DNA of 64,000 nt from Roseovarius sp. (lineage in GTDB: Bacteria > Pseudomonadota > Alphaproteobacteria > Rhodobacterales > Rhodobacteraceae), in NCBI RefSeq assembly GCF_027019125.1, contig NZ_JALUXE010000002.1, positions 248,001 to 312,000 of the forward strand. Direction: 5' to 3'. The notes beneath the pieces are model-generated. The model was not told the DNA's origin, did not search any database, and saw only the letters and a list, made by a program, of their open reading frames with translations. Within the stretch, counting starts at the first letter, position 1, and the number at the start of each line of letters is the position of its first letter. The position numbers and the translations under genes are program-made. Shown here piece after piece: positions 1 to 8,042 of this stretch.

Positions 1-236
1 AGCGGGTCTTCGGCCAGCACGATCGCGCGGTCCCGCATTTCCGACAGGTAATGCTCGTCCACATCGAACCGCTTTTCATAGACCGAGCCCGCAGGCCCGC
101 CGCGATGCTGCTCCATGTTGACCGAATACATGTAGCTGTCTTCGTGGAACGGGAACGGGAACCGCTTGATCGCCCAGGGCGAATTGCGAAAGGAATAGTC
201 GTCGCGGAAGGTTTCGTTATTGAACTGAATGGTCAT
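1..236 (-). CDS. dmmC: Heme-dependent oxidative N-demethylase / dimethylamine monooxygenase heme subunit (DUF3445), partial
   Basis: Only the N-terminal 78 residues are present; the gene runs off the left edge. The start ATG (234-236 on the forward strand) has an AAGGAG ribosome site just upstream. The visible sequence, with FNNETFRDDYSFRNSP and later SVNMEQHRGGPAGSVYEKRFDVDEHYL, resembles the DUF3445 family, the heme-PAS subunit of heme-dependent oxidative N-demethylase. That enzyme removes a methyl group from dimethylamine as formaldehyde using NADPH and O2. It follows dmmB by 13 bases in the same transcript. The letter C is inferred from the known gene order dmmDABC. The rest of the protein, including the heme ligand, lies outside the window. 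Confidence 0.75.
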   Translation of the reverse strand, partial: MTIQFNNETFRDDYSFRNSPWAIKRFPFPFHEDSYMYSVNMEQHRGGPAGSVYEKRFDVDEHYLSEMRDRAIVLAEDP

Positions 237-249
237 CTCGCTTGGCTCC

Positions 250-1236
250 TTACCGGTCCAGAACCAGCGTCTTGCCGACAAAGCGGCTGACGCAGGGCAT
301 GATTTTCTTGCCGCTGGCATGTTCGGCCTCGTCCAGCCAGTGATCGCGGTGCACGATCTCGCCGTCCAACTCGACCACGTCGGTCTCGCATTGCCCGCAG
401 GCACCGCCCCGGCAGAGGAAGGGCGCATCGACCCCTGCCCGCTCGATGGCTTCCAGCAGGCTCTCATGCTCGCCCACCTGAATGACCAGATCGGATTTGC
501 AGAGCCGCACTTCGAACGGCGCACCGGGCTGCGGGGCCAGGAACTCTTCGGAATGCACCGCCTCATCCGGCCAGCCTAGCGCTGCGGCACGGGTCTTGAC
601 CCATGCGATCATCCCCTTGGGACCGCAGACATAGACATGCGTGCCCAGAGGCTGCCCGCTCAAGAGATCGTCGAGCGCAATCGCCTGCTCTTGATCGTCA
701 TAATAGATATGCGCCTTGTTTGGGTATTTGCCCCGCAACTCATCCGCATAGGATCCAAGCGCCGCACTCCGGCAGGCGTAATGCAATTCCCAGTTGCCGT
801 TCGATTGCTCCAACTGCGCGATCATCGCCATGAAGGGCGTGATCCCGATGCCGCCGGCAAAGAACACATGCTTGCGCGCCCGCAGATCGAGCGGAAAGAG
901 GTTGACCGGATAGGTGATGGTCATCGCATCGCCCGGTTTCACATGACGATGCATATAGAGCGATCCACCCCGCCCCTCGTCATCGCGGCGCACCGAAATG
1001 GCATAGAGCGAGCGATCACCGGGATCCGACATCAACGAATAGGGGTTGAGCCGCGTGCGCCCCTCGTCGTGCATTTCCACGACCGTATGCGCACCGGCGG
1101 AAAACGGCGGAAACTCCGCCCCATCCGGGCGGCGGAATTCGAACCGTGTCACCAATTCGTTCACCGGCACCACGGCCGCCACGACAACATCTATCTTTTC
1201 AGCCCCGGCACGGGCCTTCTGGGGGGCGGCGCTCAT
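250..1236 (-). CDS. dmmB: Dimethylamine monooxygenase reductase subunit (FNR domain plus plant-type [2Fe-2S] ferredoxin)
   Basis: 328 residues. This is a phthalate-dioxygenase-reductase type protein that passes electrons from NAD(P)H through flavin and a [2Fe-2S] cluster to the heme demethylase subunit. Visible motifs are the flavin-binding RLNPYSL stretch near residue 65, the nucleotide-binding FFAGGIGITPF stretch near residue 125, and a C-terminal ferredoxin domain with the pattern C-x4-C-x2-C-x29-C starting at CRGGACGQC. The start ATG overlaps the stop of dmmA (ATGA), so the two are translationally coupled. The family is certain; the role in dimethylamine oxidation rests on the flanking DUF3445, DmmA-type and GcvT-type genes. 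Confidence 0.85.
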   Translation of the reverse strand: MSAAPQKARAGAEKIDVVVAAVVPVNELVTRFEFRRPDGAEFPPFSAGAHTVVEMHDEGRTRLNPYSLMSDPGDRSLYAISVRRDDEGRGGSLYMHRHVKPGDAMTITYPVNLFPLDLRARKHVFFAGGIGITPFMAMIAQLEQSNGNWELHYACRSAALGSYADELRGKYPNKAHIYYDDQEQAIALDDLLSGQPLGTHVYVCGPKGMIAWVKTRAAALGWPDEAVHSEEFLAPQPGAPFEVRLCKSDLVIQVGEHESLLEAIERAGVDAPFLCRGGACGQCETDVVELDGEIVHRDHWLDEAEHASGKKIMPCVSRFVGKTLVLDR

Positions 1237-1841
1237 GAATACAACTCCTTTGCAGGGGGGATTTCGCCGGGGTCCTCGGCATCAATGCACACGCCCTGAA
1301 ATGCCGCCAGCCGCCGCGAATAGTGATCGCGCACGAATAGGTTCAGGCCACAATGCGAACAGACAAAGGGATCGGTGGTCACATCCTCTGTGATGCCCTT
1401 GCAATGTACGCATTGCATCCGCCGCGCGGTCGAGCCGCGATGCTCGGTCTGGATGGCGCTGTGGGGAATGCCCGCGCTCACCGCCTCGTTCATCGCCTGC
1501 CCCATCAGCCCTTCGGTCCCTGCAAGATAGACCTGCAAGCCCATATGCGCATCCGACAGCACCCGCCGCAGCCGCTGCACCGATGCCGCATAACTCGGCC
1601 CGATATAGAGCTGCGCCGGACCCGCCGCGCGCAGCTTCTCCACATAGGTCTCGCCGGTCCCCTTGGGGATATAGAGGATATGCGCCTTGGCCATCAGCCC
1701 CGCATCCTGCGCCGCCAGGTCAAGCAGCGCCTCGGCCCCTTCGGCATCGGCGATCATCAGATGCGCCTTGCCCGGTCGCGGGGCCAATGTGCCATAGACC
1801 GGGCGGCTGGTGATACTCTCCGGAAACTGGAATTTCGACAT
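1233..1841 (-). CDS. dmmA: Dimethylamine monooxygenase subunit DmmA family protein with C-terminal Cys4 motif
   Basis: 202 residues from the chosen ATG at 1841, which is preceded by an AAAGGGAG ribosome site; a longer reading to 1892 lacks one. The first ~135 residues read like a small Rossmann or flavodoxin-like fold. The C-terminal part carries two CxxC pairs about 17 residues apart (CVHC near 145 and CSHC near 162), suggesting a zinc or rubredoxin-like iron site. It lies between dmmD and dmmB in one operon. Proteins of this type are subunits of the dimethylamine monooxygenase (HODM) complex. Its exact contribution to catalysis cannot be read from the sequence. Confidence 0.75.
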   Translation of the reverse strand: MSKFQFPESITSRPVYGTLAPRPGKAHLMIADAEGAEALLDLAAQDAGLMAKAHILYIPKGTGETYVEKLRAAGPAQLYIGPSYAASVQRLRRVLSDAHMGLQVYLAGTEGLMGQAMNEAVSAGIPHSAIQTEHRGSTARRMQCVHCKGITEDVTTDPFVCSHCGLNLFVRDHYSRRLAAFQGVCIDAEDPGEIPPAKELYS

Positions 1842-1895
1842 CTTTGCGTCTGCTCCCTTTCGCGTCGTTAGAGCCAAAGGCCCGAAGGCCAAGGG

Positions 1896-3041
1896 TTATC
1901 CCTTGGCCGCCCGGATCAGCTTGTCCTTGTCATAGAATGGCATCTCTTCGGCCACGCAGCCAACCTCGGTGCCATCGGCGTAGCGCACGCTCATCTTGGT
2001 GCCCGGAACGGCGCAGTCCACGGGCATCCGCGCGATCCCCACGTTATAGCCGTTGAGGTTGGAATTGAGACCGAAGGTCACGACGCCCACAACCTCGCCA
2101 TCCTTGAGCAGCGGCGCGCCCATGTCGGCCGCGCGCTTGCCCTCAAGCCGCACGCCGTAGATCTTGAACCGTTCCTTGCCCTTGAGCGCATAGTGGTTTT
2201 CCGAGCCACGGAACCCGGTCTTGCCCGGCGAGACGGTGAAATCGAGACCCAGTTCCCAGAGCGTATCGCCGCACAAATCGTCCTTGAACGGGAAGGTTTC
2301 GGAATTGTCGCCCGGATAGAACAGCAGGTAGCTTTCGGTGCGCAAGAGATCGAGCGTCGAGAACTGCACCGGCACGATGCCCATGTCCTTGCCGTCCTCC
2401 AGGATGCGATCCCAGATCTGGATCGCGTGGCGACCCTGACAGAAAATCTCGTAGCCGCGCTCGCCGGTATATCCGGTGCGCGAGATCATCACCGGCAAAT
2501 CAAAGAGCTTGGTTTGCAGGATGCCGAAATAGGCCAGATTACGAATCCCCGGCACATGCTTTTCGAGGAAATCCACGGCCACCGGCCCTTGCAGCGACAT
2601 ATCGTGCAGATCGTCATCAAAGATCATCGCGACGTTCTTGCCATAGGCGGCCATCGCCAGCGATTCGTGGCCAGTGCCGGTGCCATGCACCACCATCCAG
2701 TGATTGACCGAGAGGCGGTAGATCACGCAATCGTCGATGAACTTGCCCGCGTCATTCAACATGCAGGCATAGACGGCGCGGCCCGGCATGATCTTGTCCA
2801 CGTTGCGCGTGGTTGCGCGGTCGATCACGGCGGCGGCATGCGGGCCCACAATGTGAATTTTCTTGAGGCCGGATACATCCATCAGGCCCGCCTTGGTGCG
2901 GACCGCCAGATAATCCGCCTCGGCGCGTTCGTCGGTATGGTCATAAAACCATGCCGTGCCCATGCCATTCCAATCGGTCAGCTCACCGCCGATTTCGGCA
3001 TGCCGCGGTGCAAGGGCAGAAGTTCTGTAGATAATGGCCAT
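1896..3041 (-). CDS. dmmD: GcvT-like folate-binding subunit of dimethylamine monooxygenase
   Basis: 381 residues, related to the aminomethyltransferase T-protein of glycine cleavage. It shows the family features GLMDVSGLKKIHIVGP near residue 55 and SRTGYTGERGYEIFCQ near residue 190. In the HODM/DmmDABC complex the T-protein-like subunit is thought to capture released formaldehyde on tetrahydrofolate as methylene-THF. It is the first gene of the leftward dmm operon, with a GGGAGG ribosome site before ATG 3041. It resembles the C-terminal half of Tdm, encoded at 10163-12532. No gcvH or gcvP lies nearby, which argues against a role in glycine cleavage. Confidence 0.82.
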   Translation of the reverse strand: MAIIYRTSALAPRHAEIGGELTDWNGMGTAWFYDHTDERAEADYLAVRTKAGLMDVSGLKKIHIVGPHAAAVIDRATTRNVDKIMPGRAVYACMLNDAGKFIDDCVIYRLSVNHWMVVHGTGTGHESLAMAAYGKNVAMIFDDDLHDMSLQGPVAVDFLEKHVPGIRNLAYFGILQTKLFDLPVMISRTGYTGERGYEIFCQGRHAIQIWDRILEDGKDMGIVPVQFSTLDLLRTESYLLFYPGDNSETFPFKDDLCGDTLWELGLDFTVSPGKTGFRGSENHYALKGKERFKIYGVRLEGKRAADMGAPLLKDGEVVGVVTFGLNSNLNGYNVGIARMPVDCAVPGTKMSVRYADGTEVGCVAEEMPFYDKDKLIRAAKG

Positions 3042-3287
3042 GTAAGCCTCCCTGTCGGTGTTATGTTTGACGATATTCAGACGCAGTTCGTGGCAAAAAT
3101 CAATACTTTCATGCAGATTTTTTTCCTAAGGGGAATATCGCCCTTCTTTCCGCCCGAATTCCGGGCAGATCCGGAATTGAACACCGTTTGGATACAAATT
3201 TCTTGACAGACAGAAAATTTTTTGCCCCCCTAAGAAGAAAAAGTTTTCACCACCATTAAAACAACACTGCACAACAGGGAGAGTGCG
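3042..3287. promoter_or_regulatory. Divergent control region between dmm operon and amt-mgs-gmaS operon
   Basis: This 246-base intergenic region drives two divergent operons. A TTGACA hexamer at 3203-3208 is a candidate -35 box for amt; no convincing -10 follows it. Two short sequences related to dyads elsewhere in the island are present: TTCCTAAGGGGAAT at 3123-3136, a dyad with TTCC/GGAA arms, and CCTAAGAAG at 3229-3237, whose complement is CTTCTTAGG. The second lies downstream of the -35, where a repressor could block transcription. No sigma-54 type GG/GC pair was convincing. Confidence 0.45.
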
Positions 3288-4661
3288 ATGAACGGCAACC
3301 TTGATGCGTTGACGACCATCTTCACCGAATTCTACTATTGGGTGACGGTCGTCTTTATGTTTCTGATCCATGTCGGCTTTTGCATGTATGAGGTGGGCGC
3401 GAGCCGCCGCCGCAACCACATGCACACGCTGATGAAAAACGTGATGGTGATTCCCCTTGTCACCGTGACCTTCTTCTTCTTCGGTTGGTGGATCTATTGG
3501 GCCTTCCCGATGTTCCCCTTCTTTGGCGGGCTCAATCACGAATTGGGCGATGCCAACCTGCCTTGGTCAGAGACCATGGGTACCAATCTTGGCGACCGGA
3601 TCACCGGCGTGTTCTGGGCGGCCTTCCTGCTCTTCTCGTGGACGGCAGCCTCGATCGTTTCCGGCTCCGTGATCGAGCGGATTCGCTCCTCCGCCCTCTG
3701 GGTTCATGCGGTGCTGATCGGATCGGTCTGGTGGATCATCGACGCCGCCTGGGGCTGGCACTATGACGGCTGGATGGTCAAGTTCCTGGGCTATCACGAT
3801 GCCTATGCCTCTGGCGTGATCCACGCCATCGCAGGTGGCTATGCGCTCGGCGTGATCATGGTTCTGGGGCCGCGGATCGGCAAATTCGCCGCCGATGGCA
3901 CACCGCGGGACATCCCGCCGCATAACCCCTGGATGCTCACCATCGGGATTTTCCTGATCTATACCGGCTTCTGGGGCTTTTATGCCGCCTGCAACGTGCC
4001 GCTCATCGCGCCCGAGGTTATCGGCGGCCAGATCACCGGCACCACCTGGACGGCCACAAACATCTATCTCGCGCCCACCTCGCTGTCGGCCATCACCTTC
4101 AACTTCCTGATGTCGCTCTCGGGCGGTCTCATGGCGGCCTATGTCGTGTCCAAGGGCGATGCCTTCTGGACCTTCTCGGGCGGTCTTGCCGGGGTGATCA
4201 CCGCGTCCGCGGGCAATGACCTCTACCACCCGATTCAGGCCATGCTGGTCGGCGCGGTCGGTGTCGTGATCGTCTACAAGCTCCACTACTGGGTCGAACG
4301 CCGGTTCAAACTGGATGATGCCGTGGGCGCAGTTGCGGTGCATGGCTATTCCGGCGTCGTCGGCCTCATCATCGCGGGCTTCATGCTCTGGGGCGCGCCC
4401 TCCTCACCCTTCGAGGGCTATGCCACGATCAACCCGCTGGGTCAGACCCTTGGTGCGGTGATCATGTTCTTCGTCCTGGGCTTCCTGCCCGCCTTCATCG
4501 TGTCCAAGATGCAGGCCGCCGCCGGCGTGCTGCGCATCCCGGTCGAGGTGGAATTGCAGGGTCTCGATTACGCAGAACACCATGCCTACGAGGATGCCAT
4601 CGTTCAGGTCATCGAGGCCGACAAGGCCTATCTCGCAGCCAAAGCAACCCCAGCAGAATAA
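3288..4661 (+). CDS. amt: Ammonium/methylammonium transporter (Amt family)
   Basis: 457 residues with about eleven hydrophobic segments, the expected topology of Amt channels. Conserved features include the first membrane helix with MYEVGASRRRNHMHTLMKN, the WWIIDAAWGWHYDGWM segment, and the region with HAIAGGYALG that carries one of the pore histidines. Start ATG 3288 has a CAGGGAGAG ribosome site. It heads the operon with a small membrane protein, mgsABC and gmaS, so methylammonium entry, or recapture of ammonium released from methylamines, is a reasonable role. Its sequence is somewhat unlike classical AmtB, and no glnK lies beside it. Confidence 0.88.
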   Translation: MNGNLDALTTIFTEFYYWVTVVFMFLIHVGFCMYEVGASRRRNHMHTLMKNVMVIPLVTVTFFFFGWWIYWAFPMFPFFGGLNHELGDANLPWSETMGTNLGDRITGVFWAAFLLFSWTAASIVSGSVIERIRSSALWVHAVLIGSVWWIIDAAWGWHYDGWMVKFLGYHDAYASGVIHAIAGGYALGVIMVLGPRIGKFAADGTPRDIPPHNPWMLTIGIFLIYTGFWGFYAACNVPLIAPEVIGGQITGTTWTATNIYLAPTSLSAITFNFLMSLSGGLMAAYVVSKGDAFWTFSGGLAGVITASAGNDLYHPIQAMLVGAVGVVIVYKLHYWVERRFKLDDAVGAVAVHGYSGVVGLIIAGFMLWGAPSSPFEGYATINPLGQTLGAVIMFFVLGFLPAFIVSKMQAAAGVLRIPVEVELQGLDYAEHHAYEDAIVQVIEADKAYLAAKATPAE

Positions 4662-4672
4662 GGAAAAGGCAC

Positions 4673-4888
4673 ATGTCTACAATCGGATACGAATCCTGGG
4701 CCGTTGATCTGGCCGAAGTCGGCGCCGTCTATCCCTTCCAAGGCTGGGAAATGGCCATGACCGTGGTCGGTGTGATCTTCTGGCTCGCGTGGCACCGAAT
4801 CCAGTTCGTCCGCGAGGGCGAGCATCTGGAACAAGCGCGCCGGATGGGCGATCCCGAAAAGGTGCGCAAGCATCTCGAACGCTACTGA
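4673..4888 (+). CDS. Small single-pass membrane protein of the amt-mgs operon
   Basis: 71 residues with one transmembrane helix (roughly residues 26-41, MAMTVVGVIFWLAWHRI) followed by a charged, probably cytoplasmic tail ending in KVRKHLERY. It starts 11 bases after the amt stop behind AAGGAAAAGG, a strong ribosome site, so it is almost certainly translated. I do not recognise the family. Its position suggests an accessory subunit of the Amt permease or a membrane tether for the downstream enzymes; this is inference from context only. Confidence 0.75.
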   Translation: MSTIGYESWAVDLAEVGAVYPFQGWEMAMTVVGVIFWLAWHRIQFVREGEHLEQARRMGDPEKVRKHLERY

Positions 4889-4898
4889 TCCTGCCGTG

Positions 4899-4929
4899 AT
4901 TTGCGCGGGCCACACCGGTCCGCGCAAAT
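4899..4929 (+). promoter_or_regulatory. Intergenic hairpin between the small membrane protein gene and mgsA
   Basis: A perfect 10-bp inverted repeat (ATTTGCGCGG at 4899-4908 and CCGCGCAAAT at 4920-4929) continues inward by three more pairs to give a 13-bp stem with a five-base loop. No T-run follows, so it is not a standard terminator. It may be an mRNA processing or stabilising hairpin that separates amt expression from that of mgs-gmaS. Confidence 0.6.
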
Positions 4930-4971
4930 TACCCACAGGAAACTTTTATTCATTTGAGTTGCAGCACCTTC

Positions 4972-5012
4972 AGTCCGATGCTAGACTCGGACTCAGGGAG
5001 CCCCCCGGGGCA
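4972..5012 (+). promoter_or_regulatory. Structured leader upstream of mgsA
   Basis: Two hairpins are packed between the amt-side hairpin and the mgsA ribosome site. The first has a 7-bp perfect stem, AGTCCGA (4972-4978) with TCGGACT (4987-4993). The second is a GCCCC/GGGGC stem at about 5000-5011. The mgsA ribosome site (GTGGAGC) and ATG 5039 follow. This could be a translational control element or chance structure in GC-rich DNA; no known riboswitch consensus was recognised. Confidence 0.4.
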
Positions 5013-5038
5013 GAATCACCAAAGTGGAGCAAACGCGA

Positions 5039-5935
5039 ATGTGCGGGATTGTCGGACTTTTCCTGAAAGACAAAGCACTTGAACCCCAGCTTGGCAGCTT
5101 GCTGACCGATATGCTGATCACGATGACCGACCGTGGCCCCGACAGTGCCGGGATCGCCGTTTACGGCGCACCACAGGCGGGCCATGCCAAACTGACCATC
5201 CAGTCAGATAACGCCGCCCAGGACTTCGACGGTCTGGCCGAGCGCCTCTCGTCCGAACTGGGCGCACCCGTCACCCTCACCCGCAAGGATACCCATGCGG
5301 TGCTGGATTTCCCCGCCGACAAGGCCTCCGAGACCCGCGCCACGCTCGAGCGAATCGCCCCCGGCGTTCGCGTCATGTCCGCAGGCGAGAGCATCGAGAT
5401 TTACAAGGAAGTGGGCCTGCCCAAGGACGTGGCCGCCCGGTTCGAGATTTCCAAGATGAGCGGCACCCATGGCATCGGCCATACCCGCATGGCCACCGAA
5501 TCGGCCGTGACCACCATGGGCGCGCATCCGTTCAACACGGGTTCCGACCAGTGCCTCGTGCACAATGGCTCGCTCTCCAACCACAACTCCTTGCGCCGCA
5601 AGCTGCTGCGTGAAGGCGTGCGCATCGAAACCCAGAACGATACCGAAGTGGCCGCCGCCTACCTCACCTGGAAAATGCGCGAAGGCGCCACCCTGGGCGA
5701 GGCACTCGAAAGCTCGCTGGTCGATCTCGACGGGTTCTTCACCTTCGTGGTCGGCACCGAGGACGGCTTTGGCGTGGTGCGCGATCCCATCGCCTGCAAA
5801 CCCGCCGTCATGGCCGAAACCGATCAATACGTTGCCTTCGGCAGCGAATACCGCGCCCTCGTCAACCTGCCGGGCATCGAACAGGCCCGCGTTTGGGAAC
5901 CCGAGCCCGCAACCGTCTATTTCTGGAAGCACTGA
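5039..5935 (+). CDS. mgsA: N-methylglutamate synthase subunit A (class II glutamine amidotransferase)
   Basis: 298 residues. The start is placed at ATG 5039, not the upstream GTG 5024, because class II amidotransferases need the cysteine of MCGIVGLF exposed as the N-terminal nucleophile after Met removal. Further N-terminal-nucleophile features are TDRGPDSAGIAVYG near residue 30, GHTRMATES near residue 145 and the LVHNGSLSNH segment. With MgsB and MgsC it forms the enzyme that transfers the methylamino group of gamma-glutamylmethylamide to 2-oxoglutarate, making N-methylglutamate. It corresponds to the GltB1-like part of glutamate synthase and lies two bases from mgsB. Confidence 0.88.
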   Translation: MCGIVGLFLKDKALEPQLGSLLTDMLITMTDRGPDSAGIAVYGAPQAGHAKLTIQSDNAAQDFDGLAERLSSELGAPVTLTRKDTHAVLDFPADKASETRATLERIAPGVRVMSAGESIEIYKEVGLPKDVAARFEISKMSGTHGIGHTRMATESAVTTMGAHPFNTGSDQCLVHNGSLSNHNSLRRKLLREGVRIETQNDTEVAAAYLTWKMREGATLGEALESSLVDLDGFFTFVVGTEDGFGVVRDPIACKPAVMAETDQYVAFGSEYRALVNLPGIEQARVWEPEPATVYFWKH

Positions 5936-5936
5936 T

Positions 5937-6614
5937 ATGCAGACATTTGACCTCGCCGCCGAAGGGCTGCGCAGCCTCAATGCCACCCTTCAGGCACAGG
6001 CTAAGGAAACCAACCAGACCGGTTGGGACATCATCAACCCGCGCGGCAGCCATGCCATCGCCGTCGGGCTCGACGCTCCCATCGAAGTGCATGTCATGGG
6101 CTCGACCGGCTATTACTGCGCCGGCATGAACAAACAGGCCACCGTGCATGTGCACGGCTCCGCCGGCCCCGGCGTCGCCGAGAACATGATGAGCGGCACC
6201 GTGATCGTCGAAGGCGACGCCAGCCAATACGCCGGGGCAACCGGCAATGGCGGCACGCTCATCATCAAGGGCAATGCCTCGTCGCGCTGCGGCATCTCGA
6301 TGAAGGGTATCGACATCATCGTGCATGGCAACATCGGCCATATGTCCGCCTTCATGGCGCAATCAGGCAATCTCGTGGTCTGCGGCAACGCCGGGGACGC
6401 TCTGGGCGACAGCCTCTACGAGGCGCGGCTCTTCGTGCGCGGCAGCGTGAAATCCCTCGGGGCCGATTGCATCGAAAAGGAAATGCGCCCCGAACATCTG
6501 GAACTCCTTGCCGAGTTGCTCGAACGTGGCGGCTGTGACGCCAAACCCGAAGAGTTCCGCCGCTATGGCTCGGCGCGCCAGCTTTATAACTTCAAACCTG
6601 ACAACGCATACTGA
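5937..6614 (+). CDS. mgsB: N-methylglutamate synthase subunit B (GXGXG domain)
   Basis: 225 residues starting MQTFDLAAEGLRSL; the true start is ATG 5937, one base after the mgsA stop and behind GGAAG. The sequence is a right-handed beta-helix of the glutamate-synthase alpha-subunit C-terminal (GXGXG) type. Repeats include GSTGYYCAGMNKQATVHVHG, SGTVIVEGDASQYAGATGNGG and HGNIGHMSAFMAQSGNLVVCG. It links the amidotransferase and FMN subunits. A separate gene for each glutamate synthase domain is typical of mgs operons. Confidence 0.87.
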   Translation: MQTFDLAAEGLRSLNATLQAQAKETNQTGWDIINPRGSHAIAVGLDAPIEVHVMGSTGYYCAGMNKQATVHVHGSAGPGVAENMMSGTVIVEGDASQYAGATGNGGTLIIKGNASSRCGISMKGIDIIVHGNIGHMSAFMAQSGNLVVCGNAGDALGDSLYEARLFVRGSVKSLGADCIEKEMRPEHLELLAELLERGGCDAKPEEFRRYGSARQLYNFKPDNAY

Positions 6615-6625
6615 GGGCTCAGACC

Positions 6626-7969
6626 ATGAAAGACGAGACCCACGGCGCTCCGCGCACCATGCCGATCCAGTCGGCAACCTTTTCGCAGTCGATCAACGCG
6701 GAAATCCGCCGCGCGGCGGCCACCGGCATCTATGACATTCGCGGTGGCGGGGCCAAACGCAAGGTGCCGCATTTCGACGACCTGCTGTTTCTTGGCGCGT
6801 CGATCTCGCGCTACCCGCTCGAAGGCTATCGCGAGCGCTGCGACACCTCGGTGACGCTGGGCACCCGGTTTGCCAAGAACCCGATCCAGCTCGACATTCC
6901 GATCACCATCGCGGGCATGAGCTTTGGCGCGCTCTCCGGCCCCGCCAAAGAGGCGCTGGGGCGCGGTGCCACGCTGGCGGGCACCTCGACCACGACCGGC
7001 GACGGCGGCATGACCCCAGAGGAACGCGGCCATTCCAAGAAACTGGTCTATCAATATCTGCCCTCGCGCTATGGCATGAACCCCGATGACCTGCGCCGCG
7101 CTGACGCCATCGAGGTGGTGGTCGGTCAGGGCGCCAAGCCCGGCGGCGGCGGTATGCTTCTGGGTCAGAAGATCTCGGACCGCGTGGCGCAGATGCGCAA
7201 CCTGCCCAAGGGGATTGACCAGCGTTCGGCCTGCCGTCACCCCGACTGGACCGGCCCCGACGATCTGGAAATCAAACTGCTGGAGCTGCGCGAAATCACC
7301 GGCTGGCGGGTTCCGATCTATATCAAGGTTGGCGGCGCACGCCCCTATTTCGACACCACGCTGGCGGTCAAGGCCGGGGCCGATGTGGTCGTGCTCGACG
7401 GGATGCAGGGTGGCACGGCTGCGACACAGGACGTGTTCATCGAACACGTGGGCCAGCCCATCCTCGCCTGTATCCGCGAAGCAGTGCGCGCGCTTCAGGA
7501 TCTGGGCATGCACCGCGAAGTGCAACTCATTGTCTCGGGCGGCATCCGCACCGGCGCGGACGTGGCCAAATGCATGGCGCTTGGCGCGGATGCGGTGGCC
7601 ATCGGCACGGCAGCCCTGATCGCCCTTGGCGACAATGACCCCAAGTGGGAATCCGAGTATAACAAGCTTGGCACCACCGCGGGCGCCTATGACGACTGGC
7701 ACGAGGGCAAGGACCCCGCGGGCATCACCACCCAGGACCCCGAGCTGATGAAGCGGTTTGACCCCATCGAAGGGGGGCGTCGCCTCAACAACTACCTCAA
7801 GGTGATGACGCTCGAAGCGCAGACCATCGCGCGCGCCTGCGGCAAGAGCCACCTGCACAATCTCGAACCAGAGGATCTCTGCGCCGTGACGATGGAGGCC
7901 GCCGCCATGGCCAAGGTTCCGCTTGCCGGAACCGATTGGTGGCCCGGCAAACCCGGCACCGGCTTCTGA
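6626..7969 (+). CDS. mgsC: N-methylglutamate synthase subunit C (FMN-binding glutamate synthase domain)
   Basis: 447 residues of the GltB2-type (beta/alpha)8 barrel. It has the conserved ITIAGMSFGALSGPAKEALGRGA segment near residue 92, VVGQGAKPGGGGMLLGQKIS near residue 165, VVVLDGMQGGTAATQD near residue 254 and VSGGIRTGADVAKCMALGADAVAIGTA near residue 300. These residues bind FMN and the 2-oxoglutarate/imine intermediate. Start ATG 6626 follows GAGGGCTC. It shares family membership with the membrane-anchored paralogue encoded at 50773-52365 but lacks its N-terminal helices. Context with mgsA, mgsB and gmaS fixes its role. Confidence 0.88.
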   Translation: MKDETHGAPRTMPIQSATFSQSINAEIRRAAATGIYDIRGGGAKRKVPHFDDLLFLGASISRYPLEGYRERCDTSVTLGTRFAKNPIQLDIPITIAGMSFGALSGPAKEALGRGATLAGTSTTTGDGGMTPEERGHSKKLVYQYLPSRYGMNPDDLRRADAIEVVVGQGAKPGGGGMLLGQKISDRVAQMRNLPKGIDQRSACRHPDWTGPDDLEIKLLELREITGWRVPIYIKVGGARPYFDTTLAVKAGADVVVLDGMQGGTAATQDVFIEHVGQPILACIREAVRALQDLGMHREVQLIVSGGIRTGADVAKCMALGADAVAIGTAALIALGDNDPKWESEYNKLGTTAGAYDDWHEGKDPAGITTQDPELMKRFDPIEGGRRLNNYLKVMTLEAQTIARACGKSHLHNLEPEDLCAVTMEAAAMAKVPLAGTDWWPGKPGTGF

Positions 7970-7979
7970 TCCCCGATCC

Positions 7980-8002
7980 GGCGTGGCCTTTTCGGCCACG
8001 CC
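7980..8002 (+). promoter_or_regulatory. Intergenic hairpin between mgsC and gmaS
   Basis: A perfect 9-bp stem, GGCGTGGCC (7980-7988) with GGCCACGCC (7994-8002), has a five-base loop, TTTTC. There is no U-tract after the stem, so it should not terminate efficiently. Its location directly before the highly used gmaS gene suits an RNA-processing or stability element. Confidence 0.6.
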
Positions 8003-8042
8003 CACCACTTTCCGAAAACACATGACAACAGGGACCGAGAAA

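Noticed and set aside
1896..3041. Glycine cleavage T-protein (gcvT)
   Set aside because: No gcvH or gcvP is nearby, and it heads an operon with DmmA-, reductase- and DUF3445-type genes.
7980..8002. Terminator between mgsC and gmaS
   Set aside because: The stem is perfect but there is no U-tract after it, and gmaS needs read-through because no promoter is evident in the short gap.
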